Assembly: GCA_947470515.1 (NCBI GenBank)
Contig: CANITF010000006.1
Location: 1 to 64,000, forward strand
Length of the DNA stretch: 64,000 nt
Direction of reading: 5' to 3'
From: Flavobacteriales bacterium
GTDB taxonomy: Bacteria; Bacteroidota; Bacteroidia; Flavobacteriales_D; Crocinitomicaceae
Part shown: positions 25,044 through 33,327 of the stretch, in pieces
Layout: each line of letters begins with the position of its first letter
Position numbering within the stretch: position 1 is the first letter of the stretch
Made by a program: the position numbers and the translations under genes
Notes under the pieces: model-generated
Seen by the model: the letters and a program-made list of their open reading frames with translations, nothing else
Database searches by the model: none
What the model was told of the DNA's origin: nothing

Positions 25044-26354
25044 TTACATTTTCAACCCAACTTTAGGAAATTTCACTGGATTGTTTGGGCGAACAATTAA
25101 CATAATATAGGCATAATTACTTGCCACAGCAATGTTTCCTCCTTTAATTGCTTTCAGTGTATTTGTGCCGAACATTTGAGAATATCCACCTTGAAAAGAG
25201 ATACCATCGCAGTAATTGTACAACATTGTAAAATCAAGTTCAGCTCCTAAATGAGAATTTCTTGCTTTATATTCAGTTGGGAAATTCAAGTCTCTAACTG
25301 GCGCTGCTGCACTAAAGTAATGACCGTTTAATGAATAAATAAACTTGTCTTTTGTATAACTACATCTGAGGTAACCATCAAAAAGCCCAACTGTATTTAA
25401 GTGATTTCCTACATAGAAATAATCCATATATCCATTAAATCTATGATTCGTGCCATAAAAAGGATTAAATGAATTATTCACTTTATTTGCAGTATCAATT
25501 TGACTTGTTCCCGATAACATTTCAGCGCCAAGAGTTAATAAAAACCCTTTGACTGGTTTATATCCAATTTCAACTGAAACATCATATGCACTTATGTCTT
25601 TAGAACCGCTCTTGCCCATTTGGTAATAACCATAACCTGCGAAGTTAAATTTATCCGTTTTGTATTCCCCTCTAATTCCAACTGTTTGAGAATAAGCAGT
25701 TATAGAATCTGTTAAACCAGTTGAAGTATTTAACTTATTATACGCAACACCATTATTCAAGAACAAGAAGCTATAATTTCCTTTTCCAATTTTCTTATTC
25801 ACCCATAAATATTGGAAGTTCTTATAATTGTTCACAGTATATTGCGCCAATTTATATGATTCTGCATTTTGATTAAAAGCAAAACCTGCATCTCCAGACC
25901 ATGTGCTATCGCGGTATTTCAAAATTGCAGCATCATGCCTTCTTCCTTGCATTGACCAATCTAATGTTCCAAAAATACGATCATCATCATAAGAAATAGC
26001 TTGACGACCAACTTTCAAGGCCCATTTTTTTGACATTAACAATTCAACATTTGCTTCATATATTGACAATAAACCTTTTGTATCGATAGCTGAATTTGCA
26101 ACACTTCCCCATGTTCTAACATCTTGAACTGCAACATTCATTTTAAACTTTTCATGTTTGAATTCTGCTCCTAATCTTGCTCTTTGAGAAATAAACATTG
26201 CACCTGATTGGTTCGTATCGGCAAGAGTACCTAAACCATGTCTATATTCGCCACGTGACATATATTGACCATTAACAGAAAATTGTGCTTCTACCTGACT
26301 TGCAAATGTTACTCCTAACATAAGGCAAATCGCTTTTAATTTTTGCGTTTTCAT
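25044..26354 (-). CDS. Outer-membrane porin-like protein (alginate-export family fold)
   Basis: A 436-aa predicted outer-membrane beta barrel with signal peptide (M-K-T-Q-K-L-K-A-I-C... ending V-E-A-Q). The mature part resembles alginate-export/AlgE-like porins of Bacteroidota, with R-A-R-L-G-A-E-F, W-G-S-V-A and K-V-G-R-Q-A-I-S-Y-D-D-D-R-I-F-G motifs. ATG 26354 is chosen because it starts a signal peptide; the longer frame adds a Phe/Arg-rich leader lying across a hairpin. Third in the narK-narK-porin unit, so a role in nitrate/nitrite passage across the outer membrane is plausible. Confidence 0.8.
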   Translation of the reverse strand: MKTQKLKAICLMLGVTFASQVEAQFSVNGQYMSRGEYRHGLGTLADTNQSGAMFISQRARLGAEFKHEKFKMNVAVQDVRTWGSVANSAIDTKGLLSIYEANVELLMSKKWALKVGRQAISYDDDRIFGTLDWSMQGRRHDAAILKYRDSTWSGDAGFAFNQNAESYKLAQYTVNNYKNFQYLWVNKKIGKGNYSFLFLNNGVAYNKLNTSTGLTDSITAYSQTVGIRGEYKTDKFNFAGYGYYQMGKSGSKDISAYDVSVEIGYKPVKGFLLTLGAEMLSGTSQIDTANKVNNSFNPFYGTNHRFNGYMDYFYVGNHLNTVGLFDGYLRCSYTKDKFIYSLNGHYFSAAAPVRDLNFPTEYKARNSHLGAELDFTMLYNYCDGISFQGGYSQMFGTNTLKAIKGGNIAVASNYAYIMLIVRPNNPVKFPKVGLKM

Positions 26355-26380
26355 TTTGTTTGTTTTTAAATAAAAAATTA

Positions 26381-26446
26381 AACGAAGGGATACTCGAGAT
26401 GGGAATCTATAAGCCAACTATTGAACTTTTAAGCATACCCTTCGTT
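26381..26446 (-). terminator. Hairpin between narK and porin
   Basis: Arms AACGAAGGG (26381-26389) and CCCTTCGTT (26438-26446) enclose about 48 bases. On the minus strand the hairpin is followed by TTTAATTTTTTATT. It could attenuate read-through from the narK genes into the porin gene or protect the 3' end of the upstream message. Confidence 0.5.
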
Positions 26447-26461
26447 CACCTAACTTTTGTG

Positions 26462-28051
26462 TTAACTTGGTCTTTCACATCCCTTTCGTTGATAGAAGTA
26501 CCAATTTACTAATGTTGCTATTAAAGAAAATACTATTAATCCAATAAAGAATGGATTAGGCGTCCCAGAAGCATTGATTGCTGTCAAAATTAACATTGCA
26601 AAAATGAACGGTCCAAATGCAGCAATGGCAGCTGTCCATCCAATTACTCCTGCTGCTTGACGAGGATTATGTTGGAAAATTATTGGATATTGTCTGAACG
26701 TTGCTGCATTTCCAATTCCTGTAAAGAAGAAAAGTCCAAGCATTACGGCAACAAACATTGGAAATTGATCCAAGCTCGTTGGGTCAAGAAGATCCATTCC
26801 TACTAGCATACTACAACCAACTATTAAACCAATTCCCGAAATAGTTGTTAGGATAGCTCCACCCACTTTATCAGCGACAAATCCAAAAAGAACACGACTT
26901 GCTGAACCAATAAGTGGTCCATAAAAAGCATATACTAAAGGATCAGGAGCATCTGGGAAAGGCCCATAAACTGTTTTTATCAACATTGGGAAAGCTGCTG
27001 CTAGACCCGCAAAACTACCAAATGTCATAAGGTATGTAATTGTACAATACCACGTATGTTTATCACCGAAAATGTCGAATTGCTCTTTGATTGAAGCTTT
27101 TACAGGAATACTTTTCAATTGCATCCAAGCTAAGAACCCAAAGATCAACAAGAATGGAACATACCAGAATGCAGCTGTTTGCAAATAAATAGGTTTGTTA
27201 GAAACTGCTGTTTCAGCTTTGAATTCTTTTAGAGCTGTTTCAGCTGCTTTTGGATGAATATTTGCAAAACCACGTGATTGTGCTAAAGGCGGAAGTTTTT
27301 CAAAACTTGCAACATAATCAACGTTTTTAGGATCAACTTTAAACTTTTTAAGGACTTTTGGATGAACAGCACTAATAACCTTTCCTTGAATTTCAGGATC
27401 TAATGTGCTAAAAATCTTTACCGTCTGTTCCTTCCCTAATATCTCAAATTGTGCTTGCACGTCTTTCGCTTCGACCTTTGTAAACATTGCCGAAGAACCA
27501 TACACCCCAAAACCAATTACAATTGGAGTTAAAAACTGTACCAAGCTTACCCCAAAGTTTCCAATTCCTGCTTGAATACCTAAAGCAGTTCCCTTTAAAC
27601 GTTTTGGAAAAAATAGATTTGTACTAGGCATATAAGACGAGAAATCGCCACCACCAAAACCAGACAAAAATGCAAGAACCATAAACATCCAGAATGGTGT
27701 TGATGTATCCATAATTGCGAATCCAATTCCAACACATGGAATAATTTTCAAGAATGTAGAAATAGAAATAACATGACGTGTACCATATATTGGCAGTAAA
27801 AATGTATGTACAATTCTTAAAATACCTCCTGCCAAACCAGGCATTGCTGCCAACCAGAACAATTCATCTTTTGTAAATTTAAACCCTATTCCATTCAGTT
27901 TTACTACAAGAGCACTCATTATAAACCAAGTAGCGAAAGAAAAAATTAAGGCTCCAGTTGTGATCCATAACGTTTTCCATGCTCTTTTACTTCCTTCAGA
28001 ATTCCAAAACTCTTCATTTTCGGGTTCCCATTTGTTTAACCAAGTTGACAT
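26462..28051 (-). CDS. narK: NarK-type nitrate/nitrite transporter with extra cytoplasmic loop
   Basis: A 529-aa major-facilitator transporter of the nitrate-nitrite porter group. The signature G-G-G-D-F-S-S-Y-M-P-S-T-N and A-G-I-G-N-F-G-V-S are present and 12 helices can be laid out. About 75 hydrophilic residues (roughly 190-270, Lys/Glu/Asp-rich) are inserted in the first half, making it longer than the usual 400-470 aa. Probably imports nitrate or exchanges it for nitrite, serving the cytoplasm-facing NarG. Second in a three-gene unit. Confidence 0.9.
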   Translation of the reverse strand: MSTWLNKWEPENEEFWNSEGSKRAWKTLWITTGALIFSFATWFIMSALVVKLNGIGFKFTKDELFWLAAMPGLAGGILRIVHTFLLPIYGTRHVISISTFLKIIPCVGIGFAIMDTSTPFWMFMVLAFLSGFGGGDFSSYMPSTNLFFPKRLKGTALGIQAGIGNFGVSLVQFLTPIVIGFGVYGSSAMFTKVEAKDVQAQFEILGKEQTVKIFSTLDPEIQGKVISAVHPKVLKKFKVDPKNVDYVASFEKLPPLAQSRGFANIHPKAAETALKEFKAETAVSNKPIYLQTAAFWYVPFLLIFGFLAWMQLKSIPVKASIKEQFDIFGDKHTWYCTITYLMTFGSFAGLAAAFPMLIKTVYGPFPDAPDPLVYAFYGPLIGSASRVLFGFVADKVGGAILTTISGIGLIVGCSMLVGMDLLDPTSLDQFPMFVAVMLGLFFFTGIGNAATFRQYPIIFQHNPRQAAGVIGWTAAIAAFGPFIFAMLILTAINASGTPNPFFIGLIVFSLIATLVNWYFYQRKGCERPS

Positions 28052-28076
28052 AACTTTTAATTTAGGTAAATATTAA

Positions 28077-29801
28077 TTATCGAACTATTCTTAATATTGG
28101 GCAAGTAGCTTCTTTGAAAATCTCATGTGTTCTGCTTCCCATTAGTAACTTACCGATTGGAGAAGCAACGTGACTCGCTAAGAGAATCAATTCTGCATTT
28201 CTTTCTTTGGCAATAGTAACTATTTCATGTGCAATATCTCCTTGTCCAAAAACAGCTTCAATATTGTTGACATTTAAATCACGTAATTTTGTTGCTTCAT
28301 TTATTAAAGCCTGTTTTCCTGTGTGAATCCAAGAATCACGTATTGCTGAGAAATTGTCAGAATCAGTAGCCAGTAAACCTGTACTGTGCGATTTTTCGTT
28401 GACATAAAGTAACAGCAATTTTGATCCCGTTGTATTCGCTAAATAAGCTGCGTGATCTCTTGCTTTGTCAGCTAATTCTGAATTTCCAACAGGATAAATT
28501 ATTGTTCTATAAGCCAATTCCCCTGTTGAAGTTTTACTTGGAATTACAGTTAACCCAGGAATGTGTTCTGTAATTTCAAATTCGATGTCTTCTTTAATAA
28601 TTCGTGCACGTCCACCTTTATCAACCCATTTCGCTGTCCATTTGCGCTGTGAAACTCTTAAAACAATGAATGCAAGTACTGCTAAAATCGCGAATGATAT
28701 AAACCCCCAGAAAAAAGAACCTGTGTTCTGTTTTGAAAGTCCCATTGCATTTGGAATAAAACTTCCTCCCAAGGCACCGATTTCACCTATCATACTTCCT
28801 GCTACAGCAGTTGCAAGGGGCCATCGTAAAGGGACAAGTTGGAAAAGAGCACCATTTCCAGCTCCAAGTGCGGCAAAGGTAAACATAAAGAGAATCGTTG
28901 TCCCAGTAACTCCAATTGGAAATGCCGCCATTATAATAGACAAGATTACAAAACCAAAGACCATGGTTAAGATGTTAACCCCTCCCCATTTGTCGGCGGC
29001 CCAGCCACCAACTACCCGGATAGCAGAACCCATTAATGCGGCCAGCATTGTTAATTGTCCCGCCTCAACTTTTGTGACACCAAATTGATCGTGAAAATAA
29101 GTTGGTAAAAAGTTTGCCAAACCGATGAATCCACCAAAAGTGATGATATAAATGAAGTTAAACGACCAACCATCACGCTCTAAAAGACAAGATAAATGTT
29201 CTTTTAATGTTTGTCTTTCTCTATCAGGTGGTTCTTTCGCAAAAACAATCATTACAATCATTGGAATAAGCATGAAAAAAGCTGCGATTCCGTACACCGC
29301 ATGCCATCCATAATGCATTGCTAATGGTGGGGCGAATAACATTGCTAGTACAGTTCCGCTATTACCAGCACCAGCAATTCCCATTGCTAATCCTTTATAT
29401 TTTGGAGGAAACCAACCCGATCCTAATGACAGTGCAACACCAAAACTAGCTCCTGCGATACCAAGTAATACACCCATTGCTAATACATCAGAATATGTAT
29501 CTACCATCGTATAACCAAAAACCATTGCCGCCATAATTAGCGTCATTTCAGTTAAAGCTGCATTTTTTCGACCTATGTACTGTGATAAAACTCCCAACGG
29601 AAAACGCATAATTGCACCAGCCAATATTGGCACAGAAATCATAAATCCCTTTTGTGCATCTGTCAAATGAAATTCTTCACTTATAAATGGTGCCATCGCT
29701 CCGTTAAGCACCCATATTGCAAAGCAAAAATCAAAATACAAAAAGGACGCAAATAATGTTGGTGCATGTCCTGATTTTAAAAATATTCTAAAACTTCCCA
29801 T
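28077..29801 (-). CDS. narK: Nitrate/nitrite MFS transporter fused to a universal stress protein domain
   Basis: 574 aa. Residues 1-400 form a 12-helix transporter of the NarK/NasA family (A-G-A-G-N-S-G-T near residue 145, G-A-L-G-G-S-F-I-P later). After a linker, residues about 428-574 form a UspA-like domain beginning Y-R-T-I-I-Y-P-V-G and ending G-S-R-T-H-E-I-F-K-E-A-T-C-P-I-L-R-I. The usual Usp ATP-binding G-x-x-G is replaced by S-H-V-A, though the later G-S is kept, so nucleotide binding may be changed or lost. First gene after the Crp/Fnr promoter at 29825-29868. Confidence 0.9.
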   Translation of the reverse strand: MGSFRIFLKSGHAPTLFASFLYFDFCFAIWVLNGAMAPFISEEFHLTDAQKGFMISVPILAGAIMRFPLGVLSQYIGRKNAALTEMTLIMAAMVFGYTMVDTYSDVLAMGVLLGIAGASFGVALSLGSGWFPPKYKGLAMGIAGAGNSGTVLAMLFAPPLAMHYGWHAVYGIAAFFMLIPMIVMIVFAKEPPDRERQTLKEHLSCLLERDGWSFNFIYIITFGGFIGLANFLPTYFHDQFGVTKVEAGQLTMLAALMGSAIRVVGGWAADKWGGVNILTMVFGFVILSIIMAAFPIGVTGTTILFMFTFAALGAGNGALFQLVPLRWPLATAVAGSMIGEIGALGGSFIPNAMGLSKQNTGSFFWGFISFAILAVLAFIVLRVSQRKWTAKWVDKGGRARIIKEDIEFEITEHIPGLTVIPSKTSTGELAYRTIIYPVGNSELADKARDHAAYLANTTGSKLLLLYVNEKSHSTGLLATDSDNFSAIRDSWIHTGKQALINEATKLRDLNVNNIEAVFGQGDIAHEIVTIAKERNAELILLASHVASPIGKLLMGSRTHEIFKEATCPILRIVR

Positions 29802-29824
29802 AACCTTTGTGTTATATTATAGAA

Positions 29825-29868
29825 CAAATCTACTAAGCACTTTATGCGTATAAAATGACGTAAATCAT
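29825..29868 (-). promoter_or_regulatory. Crp/Fnr dyad plus -7 element for the narK unit
   Basis: Dyad ATGACGTAAATCAT (29855-29868) and minus-strand -7 TAGATTTG (29825-29832), 33 bp apart, 24 bases before the narK-Usp start codon. Confidence 0.8.
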
Positions 29869-30043
29869 ACAATTTGGAATTTCATAAAAAAAGTTAAAAA
29901 CACTTAATATTGACATTTAACTTATTGATTTTTAATTTTTTATACTGTCAAAAACACCTTATTTCAGATGAATTAGTCCTACTAATGCTTGTTTTAAGTC
30001 ATAAATCGATTAAAAAATAGAAACGATCCGAATAAAAAACAAA

Positions 30044-30075
30044 AAAGGTCATCCATCAAATGACGAATGACCTTT
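30044..30075 (-). terminator. Rho-independent terminator
   Basis: Arms AAAGGTCAT (30044-30052) and ATGACCTTT (30067-30075); minus-strand T-rich run follows. It terminates the 127-aa gene and insulates the narK unit. Confidence 0.8.
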
Positions 30076-30093
30076 AAATTACTTTTATAGAAA

Positions 30094-30477
30094 TTACATT
30101 CCTACGTTCACTTCTTTGTGTTTATCCATAATCATGATATAAACGTGATCTGGAGAAATTTCTTCAATGTTGATACCAAAGGTCATCGCATTGGTGCGTT
30201 GCATTTGCACTAATTCCAAATGATTTTTGTCGTGTAAGGTAAATATCATGAAATGTTTGTCGCCAATTTGATCCAAAATTTTCACCATGATTTCCATGTT
30301 TGTATCAGCAATATCTGTTCGATTTGCATCAAAATTTGAAACAAGTGTTTTGTAATCTTTTTCAAAAATTTCTTGTATAACGCCATTCCCATTGAAAAAA
30401 GCGTCCATGTTTTCCACATCCCAAATTTGAAAATCCTTGTATTGAACGGCATTTTCATTAAACTGTTGAACTATCAT
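30094..30477 (-). CDS. Hypothetical protein under a Crp/Fnr site
   Basis: A 127-aa soluble protein. The frame extends to an ATG at 30513, but the -7 element (30492-30499) lies within that extension, so the start is set at ATG 30477 (M-I-V-Q-Q-F-N-E-N). No signal peptide, no Cys; Met/Asp/Glu/Phe-rich, with a late H-V-Y-I-M-I-M-D-K-H-K. No family recognised. A strong Crp/Fnr dyad and a clean terminator make it a single-gene unit of the nitrate regulon. Function unknown. Confidence 0.8.
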   Translation of the reverse strand: MIVQQFNENAVQYKDFQIWDVENMDAFFNGNGVIQEIFEKDYKTLVSNFDANRTDIADTNMEIMVKILDQIGDKHFMIFTLHDKNHLELVQMQRTNAMTFGINIEEISPDHVYIMIMDKHKEVNVGM

Positions 30478-30491
30478 AATTTGATTTTTTT

Positions 30492-30565
30492 CAAAGATAT
30501 AGTTTAATGTCACCTCAATAAATGATTTATATCACATTTTTTCAAGGCTGTTTTTTATACTATTG
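30492..30565. promoter_or_regulatory. One Crp/Fnr dyad serving two divergent promoters
   Basis: Dyad ATGATTTATATCAC (30522-30535). Minus-strand -7 TATCTTTG (30492-30499) and plus-strand -7-like TACTATTG (30558-30565) are each centred exactly 33 bp from the dyad centre, so one bound dimer could activate both genes. Confidence 0.75.
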
Positions 30566-30583
30566 TATAATTAAAACAGTAAG

Positions 30584-30769
30584 ATGGACAAAAACACCGT
30601 ATTTTTAATTGGATTATGTCTTTCTGTTTACATTCTATTTGCGGCAGGGATGCTTTGGCTCAATAGAAACTTAAAAAATGACAAGAGAACCTTTCGGTTA
30701 ATGGTAATTACGCTTATGACAAGTTTTATAGGAGGAATTGCCCTAATGATGTATGCGCTATCCAATTAA
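30584..30769 (+). CDS. Small two-helix membrane protein
   Basis: A 61-aa protein with two transmembrane helices (about residues 6-26 and 39-59) and a basic loop N-R-N-L-K-N-D-K-R between them. No family recognised. It lies 18 bases past the plus-strand half of a divergent Crp/Fnr-type promoter, which supports it being a real gene. A role as a small subunit or regulator of a respiratory membrane complex is possible but unproven. Confidence 0.7.
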   Translation: MDKNTVFLIGLCLSVYILFAAGMLWLNRNLKNDKRTFRLMVITLMTSFIGGIALMMYALSN

Positions 30770-30854
30770 TAGTCGACATTTTATGATTTATGTAGCATTA
30801 TAATTCGGGGAGCTTAAGCAATTAGAACTCAACTTTAAGTACTATTTTTACACT

Positions 30855-31598
30855 ATGAAAATCAGGTCATTTTCAACATTATTTATTGGGTTTCTGGCAA
30901 TTTCAATTAATTGTCATGCTCAAAAGATTGTAAATCGTTCGAATCAACAGTGGTTACAATATTACACACAAATAAAGCTTTCTGAAAAAGTACTATTAAT
31001 GAGCGATATTGGTTTCCGGACAAAAGGAGACATTCAAGATTGGTCTCAAATTACGAGCAGAACAGGTGTTGCATATCCGATAGGAAAAAATCTTCAAGGA
31101 GTAAGTGGAATTGCATGTTTTACTGCATTCAATGATTCTAAAACAAGTATTATTGAAATTCGTCCTTATCAAGAAATCAATTCTACTATAAAGTTTAAAT
31201 CGCTTACACTGCAAAATCGCTTTCGAATTGAAGCAAGATCCTTTCAAAACAAGACGAATGCGGCAAACCCTACGTCTTTCAATTTTCGATTGCGATATAG
31301 GCTTTATTTTACCTTACCACTTATTAAATTGTCGTCAAAGAAACCTGATCTCAAACTCCTCTTAAATTTTGGTGATGAATTGTTTATCAATCTTGGAAAA
31401 GAGATTATTTATAATACGTTTGATAATAACCGAATTTTAATTGGACCTGCATTGCAAATCAACAAGCAGCTGAATATCGGTTTGACTTATTGCTATCAGT
31501 TTGGGCAACGAAGTTCGGCTTCAACTTATGAGTCTTCAAATATATTTTGGTTGGGAATAACACAAAAATTTGGGTTTAAGGAAAAAGTGAAAGAATAG
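30855..31598 (+). CDS. DUF2490 outer-membrane protein
   Basis: A 247-aa protein with signal peptide (ending C-H-A-Q near residue 23) and a beta-barrel pattern typical of DUF2490: N-x-Q-W-L-Q-Y-Y-T-Q-I-K-L near the start, R-P-Y-Q-E-I, R-F-R-I-E and R-L-R-Y-R mid-protein, and an aromatic C-terminal strand. DUF2490 proteins are of unknown function in Bacteroidota. It may be co-transcribed with the small membrane protein 85 bases upstream. Convergent with the heme A synthase gene. Confidence 0.8.
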   Translation: MKIRSFSTLFIGFLAISINCHAQKIVNRSNQQWLQYYTQIKLSEKVLLMSDIGFRTKGDIQDWSQITSRTGVAYPIGKNLQGVSGIACFTAFNDSKTSIIEIRPYQEINSTIKFKSLTLQNRFRIEARSFQNKTNAANPTSFNFRLRYRLYFTLPLIKLSSKKPDLKLLLNFGDELFINLGKEIIYNTFDNNRILIGPALQINKQLNIGLTYCYQFGQRSSASTYESSNIFWLGITQKFGFKEKVKE

Positions 31599-31607
31599 GT
31601 TAAAATA

Positions 31608-32630
31608 TCATCTTCCCCATTCGTATTTTGACGCAAATTTTATATTGAATCCAACAACCAGAATTATTAATGCAACAATTTGATGTAAAACTCCAAAATT
31701 TACTGGAACAGATAAGATTAAGGTTGTAATTCCAATTGCAACTTGAATGAAAATGAGAGATCCAAATAACCTTGTTTTACTTCTAATTGAAAAATGATAC
31801 TCTTTGCTTTTTATTAAAATGTATGTCGCTAAGAAAAAGCAACTAATTCCCAAAATTCGATGAATCAATTGGACAACAGATGGTGATTCAAAAAGTGCTA
31901 ACATTCCTTTTTCTTGAAAAGAATAAGTCAAATCTGATGGGAACCAAGAATCACCCATTTTAGGGAAAGTATTATACATTTTACCTGCTTTTAGACCTGC
32001 TACAAAAGCACCATATATAATTTGTAGAATCAACAGCATGAGTGCTCTATTTATTAAGCGTTCACTCAATAAAGGAAGTGTTCTTTTCTTTTCACCGTGT
32101 TTCACCCAAAGGGCCGTTTTATAGATGTAAATGATTAAAATTAATGCAGCCATGAGATGCGCCGCAAGGCGATAATGACTTACATGTGGGTTTTTGACTA
32201 AACCGCTTTTCACCATTAGCCATCCTAAAATTCCTTGACAAATTCCTCCTAGTAAAATTAGAAGCACTCTTTTTTTCAAATCTGTCGAAAATCTTCCTTT
32301 CAACCAAAAAATTAAACATGGTATGATGAAAACAAGCCCTATTACTCTACCAACTAGTCGATGCAAATATTCCCAAAAGAATATCGATTTAAATTCTTTG
32401 AGCGTAAAATGATTATTGTAAACTTTAAATTCAGGAGATTTTTTGTACAAATTGAATTCCTTTACCCAAGCTTCTTCATTCAAGGGAGGAATCGCTCCAA
32501 CAATTGGTTTCCATTCTACCATCGATAAACCTGACTGGGTAAGACGTGTGGTTCCGCCAATTACAATCATTAATGCAATCAACAAACAACCAGACAATAG
32601 CCAATAATAGATAGATTTCTCTTTATTCAT
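31608..32630 (-). CDS. ctaA: Heme A synthase (COX15/CtaA)
   Basis: 340-aa membrane protein with eight helices that oxidises heme O to heme A for aa3-type oxidases. Visible: G-G-T-T-R-L-T-Q-S-G-L-S-M-V-E-W-K-P (residues about 25-42), E-Y-L-H-R-L-V-G-R, the second-half H-R-I-L-G-I and V-L-H-Q-I-V-A, supplying the conserved His ligands. Its presence in the nitrate island is unexpected, since Nar uses heme b. The 5' end and 280 bases upstream are tandemly duplicated (32566-32907 and 32927-33268). Confidence 0.93.
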   Translation of the reverse strand: MNKEKSIYYWLLSGCLLIALMIVIGGTTRLTQSGLSMVEWKPIVGAIPPLNEEAWVKEFNLYKKSPEFKVYNNHFTLKEFKSIFFWEYLHRLVGRVIGLVFIIPCLIFWLKGRFSTDLKKRVLLILLGGICQGILGWLMVKSGLVKNPHVSHYRLAAHLMAALILIIYIYKTALWVKHGEKKRTLPLLSERLINRALMLLILQIIYGAFVAGLKAGKMYNTFPKMGDSWFPSDLTYSFQEKGMLALFESPSVVQLIHRILGISCFFLATYILIKSKEYHFSIRSKTRLFGSLIFIQVAIGITTLILSVPVNFGVLHQIVALIILVVGFNIKFASKYEWGR

Positions 32631-32907
32631 TTTTCTTTAAATTAAAATCGAGTTCGCAAAATTGGTAAAGAAAAATAGAACAAAGCATGATGCTTGTCAT
32701 TTCAAGATTATTTTATTGACTAGTCTCAAATTTATCACACCGGCACAGGCAGCCACGAAGTGGAAACGGATTGAATGAAATAACAGTTATTATTCCTTTA
32801 TTATTCGTCTGCGTTTTCTGCGGGAAATGTTTTTGACACTTTTTATCCCGCAGAAAACGCTGAGACACGCGGATGCATTCCTAAAATATTCTGCCCTAAT
32901 TTACTAT
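32566..32907 (-). repeat. Tandem duplication, unit 1 (covers ctaA 5' end)
   Basis: A 342-bp unit repeated at 32927-33268 with an offset of 361 bp and almost no differences. It includes the first 21 codons of ctaA and its upstream DNA. Confidence 0.9.
32811..32860. repeat. Long hairpin GCGTTTTCTGCGGGA/TCCCGCAGAAAACGC, copy 1
   Basis: Perfect 15-bp arms 32811-32825 and 32846-32860 with a 20-base loop, repeated at 33172-33221. One arm is also found at 14316-14330. A small dispersed palindromic repeat of unknown origin. Confidence 0.7.
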
Positions 32908-32991
32908 AAAACTGAGTTTGATTATAATCATTAATGCAATCAACAAACAACCAGACAGCAGCCAATAATAGATAGATTTCTCTTTATTCAT
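32896..32991 (-). pseudogene. Truncated ctaA copy (31 codons)
   Basis: Inside repeat unit 2, the ctaA start region is present again (M-N-K-E-K-S-I-Y-Y-W-L-L-S-G) and reads past the repeat boundary into a TAG, giving 31 residues. It is a by-product of the tandem duplication, possibly still preceded by a working promoter. Confidence 0.75.
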
Positions 32992-33268
32992 TTTTCTTTA
33001 AATTAAAATCGAGTTCGCAAAATTGGTAAAGAAAAATAGAACAAAGCATGATGCTTGTCATTTCAAGATTATTTTATTGACTAGTCTCAAATTTATCACA
33101 CCGGTACAGGCAGCCACGCAGTGAAAACGGATTGAATGAAATAACAGTTATTAATCCTTTATTATTCGTCTGCGTTTTCTGCGGGAAATGTTTTTGACAC
33201 TTTTTATCCCGCAGAAAACGCTGAGACACGCGGATGCATTCCTAAAATATTCTGCCCTAATTTACTAT
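32927..33268 (-). repeat. Tandem duplication, unit 2
   Basis: Second 342-bp copy of 32566-32907, separated from it by 19 bases. Together with unit 1 it fills most of the 697-bp gap between ctaA and the molybdate transporter. Confidence 0.9.
33172..33221. repeat. Long hairpin, copy 2
   Basis: Second copy of the hairpin at 32811-32860, inside repeat unit 2, with the same 15-bp arms. Confidence 0.7.
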
Positions 33269-33327
33269 TTTCATTTTTGTTGCTCATTTTCAATAACGAC
33301 GAAATCGCTAATATTCAAATACACTTA

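Noticed and set aside
28561-29088. 175-codon frame opposite the narK-Usp gene
   Set aside because: Antisense shadow within conserved transporter helices; no ribosome site or family features.
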